NCBI GenBank assembly: GCA_946800325.1
Contig: OX326956.1
Coordinates: 46,639,552 to 46,703,551 of the forward strand
Origin: Luzula sylvatica
Lineage: Eukaryota > Streptophyta > Magnoliopsida > Poales > Juncaceae
Direction of reading: 5' to 3'
DNA length: 64,000 nucleotides
The first letter of the stretch is position 1; each line of letters opens with the position of its first letter. A program made the position numbers and the translations under genes. The notes beneath the pieces are model-generated. The model saw nothing but the letters and a program-made list of their open reading frames with translations, ran no database searches and was not told the origin of the DNA. Below, in pieces: positions 10,936 to 22,790 of this stretch.

Positions 10936-13091
10936 ATGGGTTGTGTTCTTTGTCGGCCCGAAAAAAATATGGTTAAACCACCGGCAGCACCGGCGAAACC
11001 GGCAGTGCCGAGATCACCAATGGAGGTTTCACACATCGATGCGGTCGAGGCAATAATAGGGTACCGATTCTCAGATCGGAAACTACTCGAAGAAGCGATG
11101 ACACACCCTTCCTTTGACTACCCTGAAGAAACCTCCGCAGCATACGAGAGACTCGAGTTCTTGGGCGACGCGATATTGAATTGTACCGTGGCTCAATATT
11201 TGTTCTTGACTTATCCTACTCTGCAACCCGGTCCACTGACCCGCTTGCGAGCCGCCAATGTCGACAAAGAGAAGCTTGTAAGAACGGTTGTAGGTTCCGG
11301 GCTTCACAAATTCTTGCGGCACAACGCACCGCAACTCGAGCCACAGGTCAGAAATCATTGGATCTTATTCATTTTTGGGGAATTTTTTGAATCAATTTTT
11401 GTTCTAAAGATTGGTTTTTTGTGCAAATTGTGAAAAGTATAGCCGTTTTTGTTTCGGTTATTTCCTTTTTCGTCCTTTCTGGAAAAAGAAAACTTTTGTG
11501 TAAAGCCCCTCGGTATCTGCAAATTCTAGAATATCAACTCTTAGTTTCAGTTTTTCACCCACAGTAATCAGTATCATCTTCTTTGCTTTTAAAACCAATA
11601 ACTTTATTGAATTTTGGTTCTTGAAGGTTCCAACTAATAATTAACTAATAATTATTTACTTTTTGGAGAAATATATGTATAACCTAAGGGATGTGTCAAT
11701 AAATTAAGCAAAAGTGATGGGCTTGAGTGAAAACAGTGATGTTAGTTTAGGATATAAACAAAAGTGATGGGCTTGAGTGAAAACAGTGATGTTAGTTTAG
11801 GATATAAACAAAAAAACTATGACGAATTCTTGTCAAGAGCCAGGTGTCACCAGCAGAAAGAATATACTGTTTTCTCTTGTTAAAGGGACCTTTTACTGCA
11901 ATTTTAGTACTGCTACTTGTCATACTATATGGAAAATGTTATATTGTTACCGATCAATTAAGAGAGTCAAATAGTAAATTAAAATATTAAAATATTAAAT
12001 CATGAATTAAAACGTAAAATAAGATTTATAAAATAATACTATGCCATCAAACCTTGTAAAGAAAAAAAAAATCTAAGGACTATACATCACTACTCATACT
12101 CTATATGACACGTGGCATTTTGACTTCGTATATTTTAAATTTCCAAGATGTCCTTTGATCTTGAAATAATCACATTTTGTAAATTTTAATTTGTTTCCTT
12201 AAAACTCTGAGAATTGACTATTTTTTCTTAATATAAATAATTGTAGTATTTTTTTACTAATTGTTGAATTTTATGTAGTTAAAAAATTTCGTAGAAGAGA
12301 TGGATCAGTATCCAATGCACTCGAATGGACTATTGGATCCGCCAAAGGCTCTCAGCGACTGCGTCGAGTCTCTTCTCGGTGCAGTCTATGTAGACTCAAA
12401 TTCTAATGACATCGTTTGGCAGGTATATTACATTTAAAATGAATTATTTGGTTATTTTGTTTACAAAAAAACATTACTTAGCATTTGAAAAATATAGAAT
12501 CGTATTTGGTGGATAATCGCTAGCAAATTTAGTAATCGACGAATGTTTAAATTCGCTAAATTTGCTAGCGATATCATTCAAAAATTTCAAATTTCAAATT
12601 TCAAATTCGAAGATTGGTCATAGGTTAATTATGTTATACTCAAATTTGGAGTATATAGTATAAAATAATTATATTTTATAATATTTTTTTGCTATCAAAT
12701 TTAGCAACTCAAGAATACATGAAAATCGCTAAATTTGTTAACGACTCGAGGCCGACATTTTTTTTTCGAAACAATATTTTTGATCTCTAATTATAATTAC
12801 ATTATTTTATTCAAACAGATTTTCAAGAGGTTAGCGGAGCCATTTATCACGCCAGCGACACTAGGCAAACATCCTGTCAGTGAACTAAACGAATGGTGTC
12901 AAAAAACACGCAGTACTTTGAAATTCAAGCGTCGCCATTGCGAGAATGATCTAACGGTGGAAGTATTCATAAATGGCAAGATGATGGGCAGCGCGAAGTG
13001 CGCTTTAAAAAAGGATGTTTGTCAAAACCGCGCAGCTAAAGCCGCTCTAGAAAATTTGGCTAAAATGAAAAAGAAAACTAGAAATAGTTAA
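10936..13091 (+). CDS. RTL2: Ribonuclease III-like protein (RTL2/RTL3 type), copy 1
   Basis: Predicted double-stranded-RNA endonuclease. Three exons: 10936-11346, 12279-12422, 12819-13091, all phase 0, giving 275 residues. The RNase III signature ERLEFLGDAI is at 71-80 (E71, E74, D78) and the second acidic pair D164/E167 lies in DCVESLLGAVYVD, so all metal-binding residues are present. A single dsRNA-binding domain (about 203-265, ending in DVCQNRAAKAALENL) completes it. Arabidopsis RTL2 and RTL3 have longer C-terminal regions, so this is a short form. The ATG at 10936 is chosen because the paralogue starts the same way (MGCV). That start is also an N-myristoylation/S-acylation type signal. 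A short Ala/Pro linker (14-28) follows. The gene is paralogous to 27787-29637. The symbol is by similarity; RTL3 is equally possible. Confidence 0.9.
11711..11810 (+). repeat. Perfect 50-bp tandem duplication in intron 1
   Basis: 11711-11760 is repeated exactly at 11761-11810. The paralogue has one diverged unit at about 28561, so the duplication happened after the two genes split. Confidence 0.9.
12514..12562 (+). repeat. Hairpin-forming MITE relic in intron 2
   Basis: ATCGCTAGCAAATTTAG and its exact reverse complement CTAAATTTGCTAGCGAT lie about 20 bp apart. A related hairpin is at the same place in the paralogue (about 29106-29165), so the insertion predates the duplication. Confidence 0.65.
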
Positions 13092-13527
13092 AAGTTTGTT
13101 ATGATGGTATAATTATGTCATTTATGACTTCTTGTTGGAATGTTATGCAAAATGAAGGTGAAATATGTAAGCATTTTTAATAATATGAACATTTTTATAT
13201 GTCAGTATTTTGAATGGAACTGAAAATAAAATTTCATGAAAGAAAGGACATACAAGTTTATGTAGATTGAAAAGTAAAAGCTTACGGCAACAAAACAAAT
13301 ACTAATATTTTATTCTATTGGTAACATATTAGAAGCATTAATAATAATATAAAGAAAGGACATACAAGTTCATACTAAAATTATGCTAATATGAATATGA
13401 ATGTTGAAATAAAGAGAAATTAAAGAAAATATGTTAGAAGAATTAAAAAAAAATAAAGTTCTTAAAATATTATTAATATAACCTACACAAAAAATATTAT
13501 CTCGTCTCATGTTAGAAATTATATATA
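13092..13527. other. 3' flank of RNase III copy 1
   Basis: Non-coding. Up to about 13330 it resembles the 3' flank of the paralogue (29640-29850). Confidence 0.6.
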
Positions 13528-14560
13528 CTAGGAGAATACTGGCGCTACGCGACGAGTATATTGATTATGTTTTCCATTGTAATATAAATTACACATTTGT
13601 ATGATAATATCATCTCAAAATAAAGTAATTTGAACTCATTTATCTATGCTTATGTATATATTTAATAAATATTGTACATTATGACAACAAAAAATTTCAT
13701 TTTTTTGAAATTAAACAATAATACTTATATTAATGTTATTGTATAATAAATGTGACATATAATACAATTTTACAAAAAAAACATAACAAGAAATATTATA
13801 TCATTGTTCACGATAGCTCATACAATATCAAATATAAAAATAATGAATCATACGACGTATGTAGTAACAAATCATTAATTATATAGTACTACTATTTTCT
13901 TATTGATTCAAAATGCAATGAAAATTATAAATAATATCAAACTGAATAGAGAATGTAATTTAATAAATAATATCAAAATTTCATTTAGAACATACATAAA
14001 TATAACTCATGTTAGATTTTTTGTATATATTTAGATTTTTCAAATAACAACTATTTGATATGTGTTTATAAGTTTAAGAAGTTACATAGATGGATAAACT
14101 TATAACAAAATCTATTAGTTTTTAAAAAATTTAATATTAAATTTGTTTGACTAAAAACACAAATATAATCTACGTAATATTATATGAGATTCTAATAGTT
14201 ATAATTTTTTTTAAATAAATGATAATACTTAAAATTCTATTTTGTTAATATACATTTTTTTTGGTTGCATTTCGTATATGATATCTTTACAAATTCAAAT
14301 GAAAAAAACGGCATGTATGAACTATGCTAATATGGATGTCAAAATAAAGAGAAAATTAAAATGAATATATTTGATGGATTTTAAAAATTAAATTTCTTGA
14401 AATAATATTACATATTAAGTTATTACTATTTCATATATAAATTTTTCGTCTTCCATTGAATTCACATTTGATCATGTAATTTTATTTGAAATGATAAACA
14501 ATTAAATAAACTTAGTCTGACATGAACATAAGCAATGATAACAATCTCCGTCATTAATGT
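13528..14560 (-). mobile_element. Possible Helitron, minus strand
   Basis: In reverse complement, a GC-rich potential stem (GTCGCGTAGCGCC) is followed by AGTATTCTCCTAG and then T. This fits a Helitron 3' end (stem, ~10 bp, CTAG, inserted before T). The rest is AT-rich with no helicase. The 5' boundary is unknown, and about 14560 is only where copia-like sequence starts. Confidence 0.45.
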
Positions 14561-16165
14561 ATGATGATGTGATCTTCAAATGATGTTTAAAATGAAGGAA
14601 ATAATGTCCTAGGCTAAACTGTTTTGTTTGTATGTGAACGATCATAAGTTATTATTTATGTTTGTTGATCTAATATTATATATTTGATTAAAGTTTTATT
14701 TAATAAGTGTACTGGTTATTTAACATATTTAGGAACATGTGAATAAGCCATGAATTGTATCACTAGTTTGTACATCATAATAATATGTGATTATGATAGT
14801 AGAATTGTAACATGAACGTAATACGATTCTAAATGTCCCTGGTAATATATATGATGTATATGGAGATATACATGTCTAAGGAAATAGAATATATGTGTAC
14901 ACCAGTATATTTCGCATATGAGATGATTATGTTTTACTAATTATGGACATAAAAATACATGAAGATGTGAAGATGTCAAATATGAAATATAGATATGTAT
15001 TAGAGACTACATATTGGACTAACCAACTTATGAGAATATACATGGTTATTGTCATTATATATATTCTCATAAACAAATAGAGTTTTAGTTCTTAGACCTG
15101 AGGTTATTATTGAATTTTTCATATGTGAATTGTGATGCTTAGATATGTTTATTTGTTATCTTTGACCGGGTAATCATAAGATCAGCATTGGGCATTACAT
15201 GAAGCATGATGGAGGATGTGAATAACCAAAGATGAAATTTGTTCCTTTCATGATTGAAAGAGATATCTCTCAGGACCCCCTGATGAATTAGGATTGAAGA
15301 AAATGCGTGGCCACGCTCAATAAGATTAACATGTGTTGTTAATCTGAATTGAATATTCAATCTGATTCTTGATCGAGAAAGAGTTAAGTTGATTTAGAAA
15401 GGATGACATTTTAGCATTCTTTTGACGAGATATCGTATGAACAAGAGAGCTAGTAATTTATCTATTTGATAAATAGGTTATGATCATGAATCATTTATTT
15501 AATTTGGGTAGTCACAATGCCTTGCTGGAGGCCAATTATAATTTGCATAGTTAAATGAAGATTTAATATGCTGCCAACATTAAATAAACCTATAGGGTTA
15601 CACACAAAGACAAGTTTGGATTGAACACAGAAAATCAGATCAAGATGAAGAGGTGTAAGCATTAGATGCTACATGCATGTATGAATGCATGGCATTAATA
15701 TTAAGAATTAATTAATTTGGGAAAATGAAAGATTTGAAAAACCTAAGATTTTCATCAGATTATAAATACCCACTAATCTCTTCATTAAATGTAATCTATC
15801 TTTTGGTGGTTTTCATTCTCAATATTCAGAATAGAGAGAAAAAGAGAAAAATCCTAGCCGTCAACCTAATTTCTTGAGAAGAAACCGAGAGGTGGTAGCA
15901 GATTTCCTGAAGGGAGGAAGGATCCGACTAGTATCGGAGGTCTTCACATCCAGTCTGAACGAGTCGCGTATGGATACCGATAGAGGGTGGTATCTGTTTG
16001 AGCATCTCTAACGTGATCTCTGCAAGCTTCCTTCAATCAAATTTGAACTAAATCTGAGGTAAAATTTTGAAACTCTTCATTCGTATCTAATTAGCAATAC
16101 ACAGATCCATGACTTTAGGGGTTCGGCTAAATTGCGCTGTGTAATAAGGTTGTCCGAAAACCTAA
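14561..16165 (+). mobile_element. 3' part and LTR-like tail of a copia-type element
   Basis: 14900-15480 parallels 63120-63680 of the copia element at the right end (shared GATGATTATGTTTT, GAGATATCTCT and GTGGCCAC...CAAT stretches in the same order). It is followed by promoter-like sequence with TATAAATA at 15761-15768 and a 5'UTR-like tail to about 16165. No intact ORF. Boundaries are approximate. Confidence 0.5.
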
Positions 16166-16826
16166 CATAAAACGTGGTGTAAAATAATGACACATAAATG
16201 ACTACACAAAATATGATCCTCAAAAAATCTAACAAAAATTTAAGGATTGAGATCAATCCACATCACTACATCTAACAGTTCAAATTAATACTTACAAATG
16301 ATTACAAATGAAAATACAAAATACATGTCTTAAATAATTTAATATAAAATTAATGACGTATAGGGTGAAGCCGCATCACAAAATTTAGCGGCTAATAATC
16401 ATGAATAACCATAAAGATGTGGTTTCATGAGAAAGCTTAAAGATATGTGCAAAATAATGAGGTGGGTAAATTGATTAATTGGATGAGAGAGATGATATGT
16501 GTGAAATATTAAATACTAACAAATGATTTATTAAATAAGAAAATTTTATAACCTATGTGTGTTATTAAACATTTAACAAAAAAATTCAAATTCTTTGTCA
16601 TGGAGACATTACATTGAACATCAAACGTCCAATTTTAATCATACGGTTTATATTAAAAATACCAAAAATGACGTGAGTTACATATATGACTTAAAAGTTA
16701 CTATAAATAATTACTCACAAATGACGACATAAAATATGATCTTCAAAAATCTAGAAAAAAATAAATGAATGAGATTAAACATCATTATATCTAGCGGTTA
16801 AAATTAACACAGACAAACTATAAATG
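16166..16826. repeat. Non-coding repeat family, also at 21490-21720
   Basis: Two related blocks (about 16165-16320 and 16670-16815) share CTCAAAAAATCTA-type and ATATCTAGCGGTT-type stretches. The middle part resembles 21510-21640. No coding potential. It may be Helitron-derived. Confidence 0.45.
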
Positions 16827-19653
16827 GCATCAAGTTCCAAACTTGTGCGCATTATGTCCTCCTCCAAGAAAGCATCTCTTCGAGCCACGAAAATCTCATT
16901 TTCGTCGGGACGTTAGAACTAATACCCTTTAGTTTCCTTAAGGATATATGACAAACGAACAATTCTCAGATTTGGGATTGAGTTTAACCGAAACAAATTT
17001 CGAAATATACTCACATCCTCAAATCTGTACAAACGACAACTTCGGAACCGTTCCGATCCATATCTCATATGGCGTCTTTTGTACCGATTAGAAGGTTTAT
17101 GGTCCATATCATATATGCAACCATTCATTAGTGCCGCTGTCTCAAGGGCGTATCCCCAAAACATTTTTGGGAGATCCGTTTGACTTATTATTTATCGAAC
17201 CATGTCTAACATGTGTTCATTTTCTCTTTTCGAATACATCTCAATGTTCCGAAATAAAGATAATCGTGAAATGATTCCACAATCATGAATGATAATCAAT
17301 ACTTATAACTCAAATATCGTCTCTTCGATCCTATCGAAGTGCGTAGCTGAAATACTAGCCTCCTCGATCCTATCAAAGGGCTTTGATTTTCTTGCTAAGT
17401 CGATTTTGTATTTTGTTTTTGAAACTCTTTGAACCTTTCAAAAGTCTCCGATTCGGCACGCATTAAACTTATATTACCGTATCTACTTTAACCGTCCGTA
17501 AACGTAACAAAATACCGATAGCCTCCCCTTGCCTCGGAATTTATCGGATCTTTTACATCTTAATGTAATTTCCAATAATTCATTGGATCTTTCTCCAACC
17601 TTTGGAGAATGACGCCCTTTGTCGTCTTGCCTAATAAATAAGTATCGCATTAATCAATCGAATCTAATTCGAATGATTCTAGCAATCCATCATATGGAAT
17701 CTAAATACGCGTATCTCGTTTATATGGCCAAGACGACAATTCCAAAAGAAGCAATCAACTTCTAGGTTTAATCCTCCTCGGATTTCACCATTCTTTGAGT
17801 CATTAGTTTGGACGACTCCTGGTCCGAACTTTCTGTTTGGAAAACATTTTCCCAAAATACCCTTAGACATTTATTTCTTTCGATCCCGCCTTTGAATTAC
17901 AAGGACATCCACGCATCTATATGCATTGGATTTCTCGGATGCTCCGAGCATCTCCAATTCAAATTTTAATCGCATCTCATGCAATTTCGGGATCGACTTA
18001 TCTATCGAATGCATATGATATTCGGTCACGAAGATCAAATCTCGTACTATCAACACGCGAGTGTTAATCAAAGACCCATAAGGCGTCTCAAAATTAACCT
18101 ACTCTTTGAGCCGCATTGAACCATTCAACGCGCTCTAGCTCTTGAAACTATTTCTTGAGCGTTGTGTTTTACTTTCATATACACCCGAATTCTCAAAATA
18201 ATTTTGGGAAATTTGCGTCTATGCATGCCACCACAAGGCACGTAATATCGTTCGATTTCTTTTTAAAGTTTATCGAACCCGGCTTTCTCCAAAGCCAAAG
18301 CCTAGAGCCCCGAATCTACCATTTCCGGCCCAAAAGCCATCTAAAGCCAAAGCCTAGTGTCCAACACGTTCCTTTAAGTCTAAGAACTATTCTTTGACTA
18401 TCAAGGTCAATTACGGTAATTCCGGCCCAAAAGCCATCTATCATATCAATATCATCGATATATTTGGTGTTGCTAGAAAACATAATTCTAAACGGATGAT
18501 GAAGATTAAGCTCCTAACCGTGCGTACATAATCTATACGCTTATATGATGAATATATGAAAGTATCATTTTATCGAATCGGTAACCCTCATACCGATACG
18601 GGACTTCAAGTCCATAACACCCAAGACCCATATTTCACGATCCTCCCACAAGTTGCTTTGGCAGACGGGTGGGATATCGCTATTTAGGTATGATTATATC
18701 CAATCACATCCAATGCGACTCCTGAACCTTTATAGGATTTCGGTGATGGATCGTATCATATACAATCCCATTTCCGTGTGTGCATCCTATCTATGTCCCG
18801 AACTCCAATCAAGTCGGCTTTGGCCTTAACCCTTATTGGCTTGAACAGTTAAGTCACAACCGTACTCAACGTATCGTTCAAATAAACTACTAATAAGTCG
18901 GCTTTGGCCTTAACCCTTGTCAGTCCTTATTTAACGCTTGCCACCCCGTCGATAGCTACAATAACCCATGTCGGCTTTGGACTTAACCCATGTGAGACGT
19001 AGTACCGAACATAGTGGTTGTGAATATGGAAGGCATTTCCATGACTTAAGTATTATGAGGGATCATGATATACATGTTTGTATACGTGACATAATCGTAT
19101 TATATCGCCATCACAAGATTTTATTGATCATTAACCTTTAATAATTATTTGATATGCAAGTATGAGTGATGCCGATTCCATCGATATAAAGAACTTAAAT
19201 TTTCGAGTTTCGTAGCCAAAGTTATCGCGAAAACAAAAACAACATTCTGCCAACCATGGGACAGTTCGTTCGAACGAACCTATCCCTGTCTTTCAAGACC
19301 CCTGGTCGCATCCCCGCACCCCCGGTTCGTTCGGGACGAACTGGTCAGTCAGTTCGAACGAACTGGTCAGTCAGTTCGAACGAACTGACCTCTGGGGACC
19401 CTAAAAACCCTGTTTTCGTGCAGTTTTTTGCCGTTTTCGCTCGTTTTCGAAGCGACAAATCATGAAATCTTTTCACGATCATTCATAGATACTCTTAATC
19501 ATCTCATGATTGATCTCTAGTGAATTCCACTTGTGATTTTAACGAAAAATTAAACTTCTAAATATCCAGCATCATGCAAACGGGTACAAACTTTGATAAC
19601 CCGTGCGTATATCGAATATACGACTATGGTTCGACCCTCGAATCTCAGCGCTT
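16827..19653 (-). pseudogene. Degenerate copia internal region, element A (minus strand)
   Basis: It runs leftward from the primer-binding site at 19654. Recognisable pieces are a pre-integrase stretch (RLGHINEIRV near 17730) and an integrase stretch (MFWGYALETAAL near 17140), broken by stops and shifts. The same order and very similar sequence occur on the plus strand at 55690-58440. The element ends abruptly at 16827, so the reverse transcriptase, RNase H and 3' LTR are missing here. Confidence 0.8.
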
Positions 19654-19665
19654 GCTCTGATACCA
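19654..19665 (-). promoter_or_regulatory. Primer-binding site of copia element A
   Basis: Minus strand TGGTATCAGAGC, complementary to the 3' end of initiator tRNA-Met, one base inside the LTR edge. Confidence 0.9.
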
Positions 19666-19666
19666 C

Positions 19667-20230
19667 TGAAGGGAATTATCCTGTCCCCGGACCCGCGCAA
19701 CGGATATGAAGGCCCGGTCCGGTTCCCAAATCCTGAGATCACGCTTCGATATCGAGGGTACGATGCAAAGTAGGATAGACGATTACCAGCATGAAATTGA
19801 TCACGCTCGATGGGTTGATCGCTCGCATCTTTTTCTTCTTCGGTGTCACGTTGGTGACTAGCCCGTGCATCCCCTACCACACGTCTCCCACCGTCTTGAC
19901 ACGTCTCTGGTTGTCTTCGTGCGTCCCATGCCGAAACGCTTCCACAGCCTTTCACTCCTTTACTTCTCCGGTTTGATCACAAACGAAGAGCCACAAAGTG
20001 CGAACTCCTATACTCGTATCCACCGTGAGTCGTAGCACCTCGGTCGCGGAGGCACCTGCCTAGACGATGCACCGACGAACTTGCATGATTGCTTTCGATT
20101 CTCTAGACGGAGAAAACTTTTTTCTCCTATTTTCTCTTTCTCTCTTTCTCTTCGCACTCTTTCAACACCTTGATAAGAGTCTCTCTAATTCCTGGACTGA
20201 ATTAGACTTCAATTGATTGAATAATTTGAT

Positions 20231-20307
<77 letters not shown>

Positions 20308-20802
20308 TCCTATTTATACTAAAATAGGATAAGGATGGGTCAAAATGTATGTATATCTACTATACACCTTTTCAAACAGAAAACTGCATACACCCTTTTA
20401 GTATTCTGTTGAAACGAAATTGTTAAATCGTTCCAACCGACTTCAAACCTTCGGGAAAGTTGTAGATAATCCTATTATCTTTTCAACCCAATTTGGCCCA
20501 GTCCAATTGGAGTTTGGATCCAAAAGTTATGACGGTTTTACTAACTGTATGTCAAACTGTCGCACCCTTTCAGTATTCCATTAAAACGACACTGATACTT
20601 CGCTCAAATGAAACATATTTCTTCATGAAAGTTCTAGATAATCTCATTATCTATCTAACCCAATTTGAACCATTCAAATTGGAATCGTTATCTGAAAGTT
20701 ATGCCAGTTTTACTAAAACTGTTTCTTATGCCCACGAACGCGTACGTTCGTTTATCCTTCTACGTACCATTTTAGCGTTGATCCAAAACTATATTTCCTT
20801 CA
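19667..20802 (-). mobile_element. 5' LTR of copia element A
   Basis: On the minus strand it begins TGAAGGAAATATAG (20802) and ends at 19667 next to the primer-binding site. It matches the LTR at 54575-55676 throughout. It contains a (GA)n tract at 20236-20303 just downstream of the TATA-like TATAAATAGG. Confidence 0.85.
20236..20303. repeat. (GA)n microsatellite in LTR A
   Basis: About 34 uninterrupted GA units at the same LTR position where LTR B has (CT)n in element sense and LTR C has (TA)n. Confidence 0.95.
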
Positions 20803-20903
20803 TGATTACCAGCGTGAAATTGATCACGCACGACAGGTTGACTGCTCGCATCCTTCTCTTCTTCGGTGTCACGTTGGTGACTAGTTCGTGCGTCCCATAC
20901 AAG
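20803..20903 (-). mobile_element. Fragment of a second LTR of the same family
   Basis: It repeats the LTR stretch found at 19786-19884 (GTGAAATTGATCACGC, TCGGTGTCACGTTGGTGACTAG) with about a dozen differences, directly outside LTR A. Confidence 0.75.
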
Positions 20904-20907
20904 AAAT

Positions 20908-21369
20908 TTGGAAGGGAGCGTTAAGAAGTACGAAATTGACAGGTTGATTTGCATTTGGAAGGGAGCATTAAGAAGTACGAAATTGAAGCTCACTTGGTTA
21001 CCTAATTTCGAGGATTTGGTGAGCGTTACTCTCTTTGAGTTTGATTATTTAATCAAAAAGAAAATGGTTCGAAATTTTCATTAATTGTTTTAATTGTTTT
21101 ATTATTGTTTTTATAGTTTTGAGTAATATTTGGAGTAGTTGGAGGAGGGAGAGGACTTTTTTGATGATTTGAATGCGATTATGAGAAAGGAAACAACTGT
21201 GTTGAGGGCTGCGAATACAAGAAACTTGACGAATGGAGAGGTCGTGCAACTGGAGAGGAAGGGGTATTATCGATGTGATGTGCCATTCGTCCGTACTTCG
21301 AAACCGATTGTATTGTTTGCGATACCTGATGGAAGGCAGTATGCTTCTCTAACTAACAAATACATTTGA
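20908..21369 (+). pseudogene. Captured fragment of cytosolic glutamyl-tRNA synthetase (C-terminal end)
   Basis: Two exon-like pieces: about 20985-21066 (LTWLPNFEDLV, FEFDYLIKKK) and 21139-21369 (LERKGYYRCDVPFVR, SKPIVLFAIPDGRQ), separated by a short GT..AG intron. These match the C-terminal anticodon-binding barrel of plant cytosolic GluRS. The catalytic domain is absent, so it cannot charge tRNA. A ~30-bp stretch (TTTGGAAGGGAGCRTTAAGA) is duplicated at 20908 and 20953. Retention of an intron points to DNA-level capture, probably by the Helitron whose palindrome lies 90 bp downstream. Confidence 0.8.
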
Positions 21370-21460
21370 ATAAAACAATACGAACAGTGAAAGAAAACGA
21401 AAACAAACAAATAACTTTAACAACCAAAAAAATGATAAAAAAAAGAAAAAATAAAAACAG

Positions 21461-21480
21461 ACCCGCGCTATTGCGCGGGT
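21461..21480 (+). repeat. Helitron-type GC palindrome
   Basis: ACCCGCGCTATTGCGCGGGT is a perfect 8-bp stem with a TATT loop, followed by AAAACGCTAT. This is typical of plant Helitron ends, though the final CTAG is not exact. Confidence 0.55.
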
Positions 21481-21755
21481 AAAACGCTATTATAAAATAA
21501 TGTATAACATGAATTCACATCACAAAATATAATGACTAATAATCATAATGAAACATGATGATGCGATTTTACGAAAAACCTTGGAGATATATGCAAAATA
21601 AGGGGTTGCTAAATTATTGTGTACATAAATATTCAACAAATAATATGTATGTATGTTTATTTAAATATTTTCAATGATTCGGGAACAACATTAATTATTT
21701 CTAATCAAGAAATGAGTATAAACATCGTATTTAAATATTCAACTTTAATTCATTA
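21481..21755. other. Non-coding DNA between two Helitron-type ends
   Basis: AT-rich and related to 16370-16520. No gene. Confidence 0.45.
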
Positions 21756-21786
21756 CTAGCTTTACGCCCGCTCAATTGTGCAGGGT
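21756..21786 (-). mobile_element. Helitron 3' terminus (minus strand)
   Basis: In reverse complement: CCCTGCACAATTGAGCGGG (imperfect stem), then CGTAAAG, then CTAG followed by T. This is the standard layout of a Helitron 3' end. The element would extend to the right, over the site-1-protease fragment. Confidence 0.55.
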
Positions 21787-22344
21787 TATCATTTATCAGG
21801 TTGTTGCTTTGGCGAGTTGGTGTTTCTGTTTTGTATTTATTTTTGGCACTGTTCGTTATATGTTCTTTTTTAGGTGAATTATATTTGCGTTGATGTTGTT
21901 TGATTTCTTTTAATATACAAATAGTATATGTTTTGTTCTTGTTGAGAGCACGGCATTGTACGAAATTGGTATAAGAAAAAATAGAACACAATGTGCCCAT
22001 ACATATAAGCTTAATTTTTTACCAATCCTAATAGTATCAGCCACTAGAGTTAAAAAATAGTTTGCGCATGTATGAAACAAACATCGACGATAAGTCATAC
22101 AATAATAGTCATGACAAACAAAGTCGCGATGTTCACAACCAAACATACGTAGGTAAGACATTCAAAAAGTTTCTCACTTTTCTTGTACAAAACATTCGGG
22201 CATACCTCGAATTTTATTTCATTTAATCTAGTTCAATATGCTATTTGTTCTGGATTAAAAAACTTAAAGCAATAGAAAAAGATATACCTAACAAAATTCC
22301 GGAAAAAAAGAAGTGTGAATTCCAAGAACATGCCTTCGACGTAG

Positions 22345-22667
22345 TGTTGATCTGCGAGGTTGTTTAATGTGCCGATCCGTCATTTCCTATTGCAGATACC
22401 ATTATTATGTTATTTGCTGCCAACTGTGAAACCTAAAACACACAAAAATGTAAATAAATAAACAACAAATAATAATAATAATAATAAGAGATGAAAATAG
22501 TTGTGTAATATGATTATACCTTTTCGACATAGAGAAGATATAGATAATCGCGACCCATAATATTGAGATTCAATACATCCATATTGGTGGCAATAGCGTA
22601 ATTAAAAATATATGAAAGGCATGAAGTATATGATATTTGCAATGAGGTAATTAACCAAATTGTAAGT

Positions 22668-22701
<34 letters not shown>

Positions 22702-22790
22702 GTGATTAGCTGAGCATCAGTGAAAACTCGAAAAGCATAGATGTCCTCAATTATCGTTTAATGTGTCCCCACTCATCGAATTTGTTATTT
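22345..22790 (-). pseudogene. Captured fragment of site-1 protease (subtilisin-like, SBT6.1/S1P)
   Basis: Three exon-like pieces on the minus strand: about 22790-22723 (IYAFRVFTDAQ), 22612-22524 (NYAIATNMDVLNL..YVEK, then a GT donor) and 22432-22345 (AG acceptor, then NNIIMVSAIGNDG). These match consecutive parts of the S1P catalytic domain. The last piece has a stop and frameshift just after GNDG, and the catalytic Ser is absent. Intron positions are kept, so this is genomic capture, not a processed copy. Confidence 0.8.
22668..22702. repeat. (AAT)n microsatellite
   Basis: About 11 ATA/AAT units, inside the site-1-protease fragment between two exon pieces. Confidence 0.9.

Noticed and set aside
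19654..19665. tRNA-like TGGTATCAGAGC sequences (also 48297 and 55678)
   Set aside because: They are retrotransposon primer-binding sites, not tRNA genes. No cloverleaf surrounds them.
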